From Mesorhizobium sp. (GTDB lineage Bacteria > Pseudomonadota > Alphaproteobacteria > Rhizobiales > Rhizobiaceae), in the NCBI RefSeq assembly GCF_023954305.1, contig NZ_JAMLIG010000001.1, positions 3,430,001-3,494,000 on the forward strand: a stretch of DNA of 64,000 nt. The letters run 5' to 3'. Position numbers and translations under genes: made by a program. Below the pieces are notes generated by a model. That model was not told the DNA's origin. It made no database searches and worked only from the letters and a program-made list of their open reading frames with translations. The stretch's first letter is position 1. Each line of letters starts with the position of its first letter. Shown one piece after another: positions 27,044-35,998 of the stretch.

Positions 27044-29620
27044 TCAAGGCGGTGCGGCAAGCCGCGCGTCGATGGCCGCGATCTGCTTCTCCCAGAAGCC
27101 CTGGCCGGTCTCGCCCATGCCGTTGTCGCGGAAGGTCGTGCGCGCATCCTCGAAGGCGGCCTTTGCGGCGACAAGCGCATCGCGGTTCTGGCCGCGCTCG
27201 CCGATCTCGCGCAGCGCTTCGCCCGTCACCGAGCGGATGCGCGCCCACTCGATCGGGACCTGCGCCCGGTCGACATGGGACGCCGCGACGGCGAGAGCCT
27301 GCTCCGCCTCGCGCAGCGCGGAAAGGCTGTCCTCCAGACGGCCGATGCGCAGCAGAACGCGGCCCTCATTGTAGAAGGACGAGGCATAGGCCGCGGCATC
27401 ATTCTCGGGCGAATAGACTTGCCGCGCCGCGCGGTTGGCGTCGACGGCGCGTCGATAGTAGGTGGCGTCGCTGCCGAGGTCGCCGAGTCCGATATAGGCG
27501 GTCGCAAGGTTGCTTTGCGCCTGGGCCCAGGTGTCGGGCGAGCTCTCGCGCGTCGCCACCGTCATTGCCGCCTCATGCGCGGCGACCGCCCGATGCAGGA
27601 ATTCGGGTTTCCCCGCGGTCACGCCGTAAGCGGCATAGGAGCCGCCGAGATTTGACTGCGCCGTGGCCCAAAGATCGGCTGTCGCCGCCTTCGTCCAGAC
27701 TTCGAGCGTGCGTTCGATCGCCTCGAAGGATTTCTCGAACTCGGCGGCGTCGCCGGTCATGTTGCCGAGCGTGTAGTGGACGTTTCCGAGATTCATCTGC
27801 AGGCCGGCCCATTGCTCGGGTGCCTTGCTGCGCGTCATGATCTCGGCCGCGCCCTTGAACGAACGGACAGCCTTGTCGAGCGCGTCGCGGTCGCCGGTGC
27901 GCTCTCCGATGATGTGGTAGAGCGAGCCGAGGTTGAGCTGGGTGTAGGCCCAGTCTTCCGGCAGCTTGGCACGGGGCTGGACCGCGAGGATCGACTGATA
28001 GATTTCCGCCGCCCGCTGCAGCCAGGCCGCGTCCATCGTCCGATCGCCGAGCTGCGTCATGACGATCGCCATGTTGCCGCGCAGGGCGGCGTCGCGCCGG
28101 GCGTTCGGTGAAGAGCGTCCGACCTGCCAGGCCTCGTCGTAGGCGGAGAGCGCGCGCTGCAAGGCTCCGCTGTTCGCGTGGCGGTCGCCGAAATCGGCCC
28201 AGGCATCAGCCTCCGAGACCTTGAGCTCGTAGGCGCGCCCGACATCGTAGCGCTCGATCTGGGCGTACGCGTCCGCATAGCGCAGCGCGGCGGTCTGGAA
28301 GTCGAAGTTGAGCAGCGCCGTCTCGGCATGGTCCTCGAAGGTCTGGGAGAGCTCGCGCCGACGCTTCTCGATGTCGGCTTCCGCCTCGTCGAGCGCCGTA
28401 TCGATCTCGTCCGCGCGCCGGCTTGCCTGGTCGCGAAAGGAGAGGGCCAGCCGGATTGCGCCCTCTTCCTCGGCGGTGTCGGCGAGCGCCGCGAGCCGTA
28501 CGATCTCCGGATCGGTCCGCCCCTGGACGTCGCGCGCCGCGACGATGTCCCGAAGCCGCCGGGCGCCTTCGTCGAGCTGGCGGGCGAGGTCTCCGTCCGT
28601 GGCGACATCGACTCCCAGTACGTCCAGCATGCCGTAGAGCGCATCCATCGGCACGCCGTTGGCGTCGGCGACCTGCTCCACCAACTGGCGGGTACGGACC
28701 GGGATGGCGGCGATGGTCAGCAGCAGCTTGCGGCGTTCGCCGCGGATCAGCGCCTCGTCGCCCGCCGTCTCCTCGGGTGCGAGGCCGAAAAAGAGCTGGC
28801 GGCGCAGGCTCGCATTGGTCCAGGGCAATTGCCGTGCCGCGGTGGCGAGATAGACCTCCTCGGTCACCATCGTCATCACGTCGCCAAAGGCGAAGCCGGA
28901 GGCCGGCAGATGTTTTGCAAGTGCCTCCGCGTAGGGGCTGGACGAGCCGGCGCCGTCGAGGGCGGCCTTGCCCGGCTCGGCGGCGAAGCCGATGACGGCG
29001 CCGAAACTCTCTCCGTCGGGCGACCCGGGGGTGTCGCCTCGCATCGGTACGACGCCCCGCAGGGCGCCGAGGCCCGCTGACGAAACCGGCGCGGGCGTGC
29101 CGCCCTCGGCCGCGATCATCGCGCCAGCGGGAAAGGGATTGGTGCGGCAGGCGTCGAGCAAGAGGATCGTCACCGGCACCACCGCCTGCAGTTGCGAGAG
29201 GAGCGGGGAAATGGACGCGAGGTTTTTCGGCTCGTTCGGCTTAGCGTCCACGGGCACGAGGAAGTTCTCGCCGCCGGCCTCGACGCCATGGCCGGCGAAA
29301 TAGAGAAGGGCCACATCGGCGCCCTCCGCATCCTCAGCAAACCGACGCAACGCCCGGGAGAGTTTCGTTCCGTCGGCATCCAGCACGGTCGTCACCTCGA
29401 AACCGAGATTGCCGAGCAGGCCCGAGATGAGGCGCGCGTCGTTCGCCGGATTGGCGAGCGGGGGCAGGGCGGAGTAGCCGGACTGACCGATGACGAGCGC
29501 GATGCCTTTCAGCGGCTTGTCCTGGGCGACGGCCGGCAGCCACAGGAGAAGGGCCGCCGCCAGCGCCAGCAGCGCTTGTCTGACCGCCATGCGCAGTGAT
29601 GAGGGGACTTCCGTCACCAT
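27044..29620 (-). CDS. Caspase-like (metacaspase) protease with TPR domain
   Basis: 858 residues. Signal-like N terminus (MAVRQALLALAAALLLWLPA), so probably exported or membrane-anchored. A caspase p20-like domain (about 37-260) has the catalytic dyad His111 (YFAGHGVEAGG) and Cys158 (LLLDACRTNPFP). The rest, from about residue 480, is a chain of TPR-like repeats with a period of about 50 residues, for example WAYTQLNLGSLYHIIGERTG. Bacterial caspase-TPR proteins act as stress or signalling proteases; the substrate is unknown. A related TPR protein without the protease domain lies immediately upstream on the same strand. Confidence 0.85.
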   Translation of the reverse strand: MVTEVPSSLRMAVRQALLALAAALLLWLPAVAQDKPLKGIALVIGQSGYSALPPLANPANDARLISGLLGNLGFEVTTVLDADGTKLSRALRRFAEDAEGADVALLYFAGHGVEAGGENFLVPVDAKPNEPKNLASISPLLSQLQAVVPVTILLLDACRTNPFPAGAMIAAEGGTPAPVSSAGLGALRGVVPMRGDTPGSPDGESFGAVIGFAAEPGKAALDGAGSSSPYAEALAKHLPASGFAFGDVMTMVTEEVYLATAARQLPWTNASLRRQLFFGLAPEETAGDEALIRGERRKLLLTIAAIPVRTRQLVEQVADANGVPMDALYGMLDVLGVDVATDGDLARQLDEGARRLRDIVAARDVQGRTDPEIVRLAALADTAEEEGAIRLALSFRDQASRRADEIDTALDEAEADIEKRRRELSQTFEDHAETALLNFDFQTAALRYADAYAQIERYDVGRAYELKVSEADAWADFGDRHANSGALQRALSAYDEAWQVGRSSPNARRDAALRGNMAIVMTQLGDRTMDAAWLQRAAEIYQSILAVQPRAKLPEDWAYTQLNLGSLYHIIGERTGDRDALDKAVRSFKGAAEIMTRSKAPEQWAGLQMNLGNVHYTLGNMTGDAAEFEKSFEAIERTLEVWTKAATADLWATAQSNLGGSYAAYGVTAGKPEFLHRAVAAHEAAMTVATRESSPDTWAQAQSNLATAYIGLGDLGSDATYYRRAVDANRAARQVYSPENDAAAYASSFYNEGRVLLRIGRLEDSLSALREAEQALAVAASHVDRAQVPIEWARIRSVTGEALREIGERGQNRDALVAAKAAFEDARTTFRDNGMGETGQGFWEKQIAAIDARLAAPP

Positions 29621-29711
29621 CCCGCCGCTTATATTGCCGAGAAACCCGCACCTATCAGCCGCACGGATCGTGGCATTCCGATGACCTTGGGGCAACGCCT
29701 CGGTCAGCGGG

Positions 29712-31778
29712 TCAGTTTTTCGAGCCGGCGGTCCCCGCGTTAGGCTCTGCTCCGGACGAAAGCAATGACTGGGCCTCGGCTGCGAGCCCTTCGGCGGCGC
29801 GGGTGCGTTCCACGTCGCCGAACAGCTTCCAGATCTCGACGACCTGGTCTAGCGTTTCCTTCGCCTCCTGGAGGAGGGTCGGATCCTTGCCGAGCTTGCC
29901 GGCCCCCAGCAGTGCCTCGCCCAGCGCACCCGTGGTGCGCGCCCAGTCGAAGGATGCCTCTTCCGGAGTGAAAACCTCGAGCGACTTGCGGTATTCGTCG
30001 GCCGCCTGGCTGTAGAGTGAGGCGTCATGCTTCATCGCCGCCAGCTCGGCCAGCATGCCGCCGAGGTCGTTGCGCAGCATCGCCCAGTCGCGGGGCCGCG
30101 TGTCGCGCGGCGTTGCCTCGACCGCGTCGCGGCCGGCGGCGATCGCCCGCTCCAGGGCATTGGCGTCCTTCGACACTTGCGCGAGGTTCCAGTAGGCGGT
30201 GGCAAGGTGCGCGCTCGTCGCAGCCCACTCGGTGGGAACGACCTCAGGCCGACGCTCCTGCAATGCCTGCTCGAAAGCTTCGATCGCCGCTTTCAGAAGA
30301 GCCGGATCAGCCTGCTTGTCTCCCTCGTGGTGCAGCGCGAGGCCGATCCGGTCGTGCAGCGCGGCCCAGCGCAGCGGCGTGCGCTCGCGCGTCAACTCTT
30401 GCGCGGCGAGCCGGTACGATGCCAGCGCCGCCTCGAGGTCGGCCCGGCTGCCCGTCCGTTCCGCCAGCAGCGCTTGTGCGCCGCCGAGACTGACGGTGGT
30501 TTCCGCCCAGAGCAGCGGTGCGTGCTCCCGTGTGGCGACTTCCAGGATAGACCGGAACGAGGCGATGGCCTCTTCGATCCGCTCATTGCCGACGCCGAAC
30601 CCCGCCAGGTCGGACAGGATGGCCGCGCGGCTGGCCTGCGTGCTGATCCAGTCGAGGGGGACCGTGTCGCGCGGACGCACCTGCAGCGCGCCGTCCGCCG
30701 CGCCGAGCGCCGCTTCGAGGGTGTTCATATCTCCCAGGCGGCGGCCGATCTCGTGCTGGACCTTGCCAAGGCGGTGCATCAGGCGTCCCCACTGGGCGGG
30801 CTCCTCCTCGAGGGGCGTGATCGATGCCGCTTCGCCGAGGACGACGGAAGCCTGATCGAGGCTGTCGATGCCGGGCTCGCGCATGCCGCGCCGAACGAGC
30901 GCATCGGCGTATTGGGATCTTAGCTCGACCAGCGTCCCGATGGGCGTGTCGGCGGGTGCCGCGGCAATGGCGTCGCGCAGCGTCTCGACCGCTTCCGTCA
31001 GGCGGGCGACGTCAGCGTCGCGGTCGCTCCAGATCGCGAGCGCGTCGCCCAGGCCGGCCTGAGCCGTCAACCAGTCGAGCGGGCGGCGGCGCAGCGGCGC
31101 GAGCTCCGCGGCGTCGCGGAAGGCGCGGACGGCGGCGTCGAACGGCCCGACGCCGGTTCCGTAGTAGCCCTGGCGGGCGAGGGCAGCTGCCTGTGCAAGC
31201 TTGTAGCGGACGGCGAGATCGGCGTCGGTCTGCTCGACCTCCGCAAAGGCGCGGGCATAGTCCTGCGCCGCCGCGGCGTGTTCGAACTTCAACAGCCATG
31301 TTGCCGCGCTTGCAGCATAAACCGCCGCACGCTGACTGCGCAGCGGCGCCGCGCTCGGTTCGGCCTGCCCCGGCTCCGCCGAAAGCCCCTCCATCCGCGC
31401 AACGGCTTTGGCTTGGAAATCGCTCGCCGCGTCGAGCTCGCCCCGGCTGGCGGCATCACGCGCGAGCGCGGCGAGCCTCGCCGCTTCAGGATCGCGCGGA
31501 GCGGGACCGGGGTTGGCGAGAAGTTCGCCGGCGGATTGCGCCAGCTCATGCAGCAGCCGATCGAATCCGTCGGGGTCTGTCGGCGCCCTCTCTCCCGCGG
31601 CCTGAAGGGCAGCGGTGAGAAGTTCGACTGCCACGTCCCTCTCGCGTGAAACCGCTGCGATCTGAGCCTTGCCGATGTCGTTCAGCGCCCACTCCTGCGC
31701 AAGCGCCGCCGACGACGGGAAAAGGACGATCGCCAGGACCGCGCAATGCACCAGGATGCGGTTCCAGCATGCCATCAT
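29712..31778 (-). CDS. Exported TPR-repeat protein
   Basis: 688 residues from the first of two ATGs at 31778 (MMACWNRILVHCAVLAIVLF), a signal-peptide-like N terminus. The bulk is TPR-like repeats, e.g. WLTAQAGLGDALAIWSDRDA and WISTQASRAAILSDLAGFG, with the same alpha-helical character as the C-terminal half of the caspase protein downstream. It lacks the caspase domain. The two are likely paralogous and act together in the periplasm or membrane. The function is unknown. Confidence 0.8.
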   Translation of the reverse strand: MMACWNRILVHCAVLAIVLFPSSAALAQEWALNDIGKAQIAAVSRERDVAVELLTAALQAAGERAPTDPDGFDRLLHELAQSAGELLANPGPAPRDPEAARLAALARDAASRGELDAASDFQAKAVARMEGLSAEPGQAEPSAAPLRSQRAAVYAASAATWLLKFEHAAAAQDYARAFAEVEQTDADLAVRYKLAQAAALARQGYYGTGVGPFDAAVRAFRDAAELAPLRRRPLDWLTAQAGLGDALAIWSDRDADVARLTEAVETLRDAIAAAPADTPIGTLVELRSQYADALVRRGMREPGIDSLDQASVVLGEAASITPLEEEPAQWGRLMHRLGKVQHEIGRRLGDMNTLEAALGAADGALQVRPRDTVPLDWISTQASRAAILSDLAGFGVGNERIEEAIASFRSILEVATREHAPLLWAETTVSLGGAQALLAERTGSRADLEAALASYRLAAQELTRERTPLRWAALHDRIGLALHHEGDKQADPALLKAAIEAFEQALQERRPEVVPTEWAATSAHLATAYWNLAQVSKDANALERAIAAGRDAVEATPRDTRPRDWAMLRNDLGGMLAELAAMKHDASLYSQAADEYRKSLEVFTPEEASFDWARTTGALGEALLGAGKLGKDPTLLQEAKETLDQVVEIWKLFGDVERTRAAEGLAAEAQSLLSSGAEPNAGTAGSKN

Positions 31779-31885
31779 TTCAGCCGATCCTCCTGCCGCG
31801 ACCGAAGCTACATGATTGCGGTTTGATGGCAAACCGAGGGCAGGCACAACGGGCGGCTGCATCGGAGCAGCCGCCCGCCGACAAT

Positions 31886-33085
31886 CTACAGCGAATTCGT
31901 GAAGCGCTGGATGCGGATGCACGCCTCTTCCAGCGTCTTTTCGGACGCCGCGTAGGAGATGCGGAAGTTCGGGCCAAGCCCGAAGGCAGAGCCGTGCACC
32001 ACCGCGACCCCCTCGGCTTCCAGCAGCTCGCTGACGAAGTCCTCGTCGGTCTCGATCGCCTTGCCGGATGGGCCTTTCCTGCCGATCAGTCCCGCGCAGG
32101 ACGGATAGACGTAGAAGGCGCCTTCCGGCACCGGGCAGTTGATGCCGCGGGCCTGGTTGAGCATCGACACGACGAGATCGCGGCGCGCCTGAAACACGGC
32201 CTTGTTCTTGTGCACGAAGTCCTGCGGGCCGTTCAGCGCTTCGACCGACGCCCACTGCGCGATGGTGCAGGCGCCGGAGGTCTGCTGGCCCTGGATCATG
32301 TCCATTGCCTTGATCAGCTGGATCGGACCGGCCGCGTAGCCGATGCGCCAGCCCGTCATGGCATAGGCCTTGGACACGCCGTTCATGGTCAGCGTGCGAT
32401 CGTAGAGCGCAGGCTCCACCTCGGCGATCGTGGTGAAGACGAAATCGCCATAGGTCAGGTGCTCGTACATGTCGTCGGTCAGCGTCCACACATGCGGATG
32501 CTTCAGAAGCACGTCGGCAATCGCCCGCAATTCGTCGCGGGTATAGGCGGCGCCCGACGGGTTGGACGGCGAGTTCATCACCAGCCATTTGGTCTTCGGC
32601 GTGATCGCCTTCTCCAGCGCGTCCGCGGTCAGCTTGAAGCTGGTTTCGATCGTCGTCGGCGCGAAGACGGGCGTGCCGCCGCAGATCGCCACCATCTCCG
32701 GATAGCTCACCCAGTACGGGGTCGGGATGATCACCTCGTCGCCGGGATTGAGCGTCGCCATGAAGGCGTTGAACAGGATCTGCTTGCCACCGGTGCCGAC
32801 GATCGTCTGCTCCGGCTTGTAGTCGAGATTGTTCTCGCGCCTGAACTTGGCCGCGATCGCCTCGCGCAGCGGGACGATGCCGGAGACCGGAGGATACTTG
32901 GTCTCGCCGCGCCGGATCGCTTCGATCGCCGCGTTCTTGATGTTGTCGGGCGTGTCGAAATCGGGCTCGCCGGCGCCGAGCGAGATGACGTCGCGGCCCT
33001 TGGCTTTCAGTTCCCGCGCCTTCTGGGTCACCGCGATGGTGGCGGAAGGCTTCACACGGGAAAGAACGTCGGCCAGGAAAGCCAT
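31886..33085 (-). CDS. aatA: Aspartate aminotransferase
   Basis: 399 residues, fold-type I PLP aminotransferase of class I-gamma. Signatures: ISLGAGEPDFDTPDNIKNAA, the aspartate region NSPSNPSGAAYTRDELRAI, and the PLP lysine in NGVSKAYAMTGWRIGYAAG. It interconverts aspartate and oxaloacetate; many rhizobial AatA also accept prephenate or aromatic acids. The ATG at 33085 is preceded by AAGGAGACC. It stands alone in its strand block. Confidence 0.93.
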   Translation of the reverse strand: MAFLADVLSRVKPSATIAVTQKARELKAKGRDVISLGAGEPDFDTPDNIKNAAIEAIRRGETKYPPVSGIVPLREAIAAKFRRENNLDYKPEQTIVGTGGKQILFNAFMATLNPGDEVIIPTPYWVSYPEMVAICGGTPVFAPTTIETSFKLTADALEKAITPKTKWLVMNSPSNPSGAAYTRDELRAIADVLLKHPHVWTLTDDMYEHLTYGDFVFTTIAEVEPALYDRTLTMNGVSKAYAMTGWRIGYAAGPIQLIKAMDMIQGQQTSGACTIAQWASVEALNGPQDFVHKNKAVFQARRDLVVSMLNQARGINCPVPEGAFYVYPSCAGLIGRKGPSGKAIETDEDFVSELLEAEGVAVVHGSAFGLGPNFRISYAASEKTLEEACIRIQRFTNSL

Positions 33086-33241
33086 GACGGAAGGTCTCCT
33101 TGAGGGTCAGCGCCGTTTTGCGCGCGCTCCTCATGTCGCAAGACGGCATCGGGCGCAAGGTCGATCGGTGGGGCTCGCGTTAACGAGCGGTAAAAACTTG
33201 GTTGTTAGAGTCTCCGAGACAACTTAACCGGGAACCGTGCC

Positions 33242-34147
33242 GTGGCACGCAGCATCGGCCTTGCCCATGTCGTCCGTCAGCCGGACGAGAGCTTCACCGG
33301 CGTTTGGGGCGGCTATGTCTTGCGCTCGGCGTTCCAGCCGATCTTCGCGTTCTCGAACGGCAGGCTGAGCCCGGTGGCATTCGAGGGGCTGCTGAGACCT
33401 TCGCGGGGCGGCGTTCCCGTATCGCCTGGGGCCTTCTTCGCCAAGATCCCGCCCATCGACCGGATGCATGTGGAGACGCTGTCGCGCACGCTGCATCTGC
33501 TCAATGCGGGCCGCTTCCTCAATTCCGCGGCCATGGTCTTCGTCAATTTCGACCCGTCTGTCTTCTTCGACCGCGATCTGACCGAGGCCGCATTTCGCGA
33601 CATGCGGCTCGTCCTGCACGAGGCGGGCGTGGAACCGGATCGGGTGGTCTGCGAGGTGACGGAGCAACGATCGGCGTCGGAGGCGACGCTGTTCGGCTTC
33701 GTCGAGGCCCTGCGCGGCCACGGGTTCACCATCGCGGTGGACGATTTCGGGGCGGAGGATTCGGATATCCACCGAATCGAGGAACTGAGGCCCGACATCG
33801 TCAAATTCGACGCACACTGGATCGGCTGGCTGATGAATTCGGGCCCCGGCTTCGCCCTGCTTTCCGAAATGGTCGAGACTTTCAAACAGCGCGGAATTCG
33901 CTCCGTCTTCGAGGGCATCGAGCACGGCTGGCAGCTCGAACTCGCCGAGAAATGCGGCGTCTCGATGGTGCAGGGATTTGCCATCGCCCACCCCGAAGTG
34001 GTGCCGAACATCTTTCCGTGGCCGGCGCCGGAAGCCTCGCCGGGCCCGCATGGGTCGCAGGTCCATATCTCGCCGGGCGCCGATGCAAGGCCTGCCCACC
34101 CGCGACCGGTTCGTGCGTTCGGCAAGAGGACCGCACCACCCGTCTGA
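33242..34147 (+). CDS. EAL-domain protein 1
   Basis: 301 residues from a GTG start. The EAL fold covers almost the whole chain. The signature is EGL at residues 48-50 (AFEGLLRP) instead of EAL. Other c-di-GMP hydrolase residues are present: VFVNFDPS, VVCEVTEQR, AVDDFGAED, DIVKFDAHW, FEGIEHG and MVQGF. So it may be active despite the EGL change, or a degenerate sensor. It is followed by a second EAL gene (34272) with a more canonical motif, 124 bases downstream. Confidence 0.8.
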   Translation: MARSIGLAHVVRQPDESFTGVWGGYVLRSAFQPIFAFSNGRLSPVAFEGLLRPSRGGVPVSPGAFFAKIPPIDRMHVETLSRTLHLLNAGRFLNSAAMVFVNFDPSVFFDRDLTEAAFRDMRLVLHEAGVEPDRVVCEVTEQRSASEATLFGFVEALRGHGFTIAVDDFGAEDSDIHRIEELRPDIVKFDAHWIGWLMNSGPGFALLSEMVETFKQRGIRSVFEGIEHGWQLELAEKCGVSMVQGFAIAHPEVVPNIFPWPAPEASPGPHGSQVHISPGADARPAHPRPVRAFGKRTAPPV

Positions 34148-34271
34148 CGCAGGGGAACCTGCTCGATCGGCCCGCATTTACAGGTTGCAAACATTTCGGC
34201 CGGATATTTTGCAGCATAACCGATCGCGGCGGCAGCTGCCTTGATCCATCCTTCCAGACGCGGAGCCGGAC

Positions 34272-35147
34272 GTGTCGCCCCCCTTGACGCTCGCAAGCGA
34301 AATCACGGTCGACGAAGTCGGAGTTCGCACCGGCCGCTTCGGCGAATACCACCTGAAATCGGCCTATCAGCAGATCTGGCGCCATCGCGACGGCCTGCTG
34401 CTGCCGGTGGCGGCGGAAGCGCTGGCGCGGGTATTCCGCAACGGCGCTCCAGTCCCGCCCCTCGATTTCTTCGCCCAGGTCGCATCGAAAGACCGGTTCC
34501 ACGTCGAATGCCTGTGCCGGGCGCTGCATCTCCACAATCACGTCAATATCGGCGTTCCCGGCGTCGAGCTGTTCTTCAACTACGATCCGGGCGTGAACCG
34601 CAACCTGGACCAGTCGATTCGGCAGCTCGGCTACATGGCCGAACGGCTGGAGGAGATCGGTCTCGACATCCGCCTGCTCGTTTGCGAGATCACCGAGACA
34701 GATGTGCTCGACCGCGATGCGTTCGTCCGTTTGACGGCGGAAATCCGGCGCCTGGGGATGCGCGTCGCCATCGATGATTTCGGCGCCGGGCATTCCAACC
34801 TCGGGCGGGTGAGGACGGTCGAGCCCGAATTCGTCAAGTTCGACGGCGCGTTCTTCCGGCGCGTCGTCGAGGAGCCGGCCGCCCTTCGGCTGCTTCGCCG
34901 GCTTTCGGACGGCTTCAAGGCCGATGGCGCGATGGTCATCTTCGAGGGGCTGGAAACGCCGACCCAGCTTGTCGCAGCCATCGAGACGGGTGCCGACTAC
35001 CTGCAGGGATACCTCCTGGGCAAGCCCGCGCCGGCCGGCAGCGTGGTCGACTGCGAAGCCAGGCCGATTGCGCACTTCGCCCCATCGAGCGACCGGATCG
35101 TGCGCCTTCATGGCGGCTGGGCGCGCACGACACATCAACGCGGCTGA
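34272..35147 (+). CDS. EAL-domain protein 2
   Basis: 291 residues, probably from a GTG start at 34272. It has the canonical EAL at residues 49-51 (AAEALARVF), FFNYDPG, LVCEITETD, AIDDFGAGHSN (about 170-180), EFVKFDGAFF, FEGLETP and LQGYLLGKP. It should hydrolyse cyclic di-GMP to pGpG. It lies downstream of a paralogue with an EGL variant. No GGDEF or sensory domain is fused to either, so regulation is probably through an interacting partner. Confidence 0.83.
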   Translation: MSPPLTLASEITVDEVGVRTGRFGEYHLKSAYQQIWRHRDGLLLPVAAEALARVFRNGAPVPPLDFFAQVASKDRFHVECLCRALHLHNHVNIGVPGVELFFNYDPGVNRNLDQSIRQLGYMAERLEEIGLDIRLLVCEITETDVLDRDAFVRLTAEIRRLGMRVAIDDFGAGHSNLGRVRTVEPEFVKFDGAFFRRVVEEPAALRLLRRLSDGFKADGAMVIFEGLETPTQLVAAIETGADYLQGYLLGKPAPAGSVVDCEARPIAHFAPSSDRIVRLHGGWARTTHQRG

Positions 35148-35223
35148 TCCAAAGGTCAGCTTTTCTCGCTGGTCGGCCGGCCGCCGCACATGCACATTCT
35201 TTGCCGTGAGGCAGGAGAAGCCG

Positions 35224-35859
35224 ATGGTGCGGATTTACGGAATGCTCGACAGCGGCAATTGTTACAAACCGCGACTGCTGATGGCGATGCTCGGCCGGCC
35301 GTTCGAGCACGTCGAGACGAGTTCTCGCGATGGCACGACGCGCTCGCCCGCCTATCTGGCGAAGAACGCCAACGGCAAGGTGCCGTTGCTCGAACTGGAG
35401 GACGGCCGTTTCCTCGCCGAGTCGAACGCGATCCTGCTCTATCTGGGCGAGGGGACGCGCTTCGTTCCGGCCGATCCGTATCAGCGCGCTCTGGTCCATC
35501 AGTGGCTCTTCTTCGAACAGTACAGCCACGAGCCGCTCATCGCCGTGCGGCGCTCGCTGGTCCTCTATCCCGAGCGCGCCGCGCTGGCGACGACCGAGCG
35601 GATGGCAGCACTCCTTGAGGGTGGGAACAAGGCGCTGGCTGTCATGGAGGCACAGCTCGCCCGAACGCCCTGGCTGGTGGGCGATTCGACCAGCGTCGCC
35701 GACATCGCCCTCTACGCTTACACCCAGGACGCGCACATAGCCGGCTACGATATGGCGAAGTTCCCCAACGTCACAGCATGGCTCGATCGTGTCCGGACAG
35801 CGCCGGGCTATGTCGAAATGGATTGGAAGCCGGCGCAAAACACGGCGTTCGCCGGCTGA
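35224..35859 (+). CDS. Glutathione S-transferase family protein
   Basis: 211 residues. Thioredoxin-like N-terminal domain: MVRIYGMLDSGNCYKPRLLM, with a cis-proline in NGKVPLLEL and SNAILLYLGEG. All-helical C-terminal domain from about 90 (QWLFFEQYSHEPLI). Typical of GST enzymes that conjugate glutathione to electrophiles; substrate unknown. An ATG at 35224 follows GGAGAAGCC. Confidence 0.85.
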   Translation: MVRIYGMLDSGNCYKPRLLMAMLGRPFEHVETSSRDGTTRSPAYLAKNANGKVPLLELEDGRFLAESNAILLYLGEGTRFVPADPYQRALVHQWLFFEQYSHEPLIAVRRSLVLYPERAALATTERMAALLEGGNKALAVMEAQLARTPWLVGDSTSVADIALYAYTQDAHIAGYDMAKFPNVTAWLDRVRTAPGYVEMDWKPAQNTAFAG

Positions 35860-35909
35860 TTGGAAACCAGCCGAAGCGGGAGCGAAACAGGACCGAACAT
35901 TTGATATGG

Positions 35910-35929
35910 ACATGCGTAGCCGCGCATGT
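35910..35929. other. Hairpin between GST gene and ugpB
   Basis: Seven-base inverted repeat, ACATGCG (35910-35916) with CGCATGT (35923-35929), loop TAGCCG. It is between the GST stop and ugpB, so it could be a weak terminator or an operator for the ugp operon. Confidence 0.35.
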
Positions 35930-35998
35930 TGTCATCCCCCCGTAACAAAGCACGACCAAATACGACCGGTCTTCAACCGGCTATCTTACGGGAGAGAA

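Noticed and set aside
31886..33158. Merging the aspartate aminotransferase with the TPR protein as one reading frame
   Set aside because: A continuous frame runs through the region but in a different frame from the aminotransferase; the TPR protein has its own signal-peptide start at 31778.
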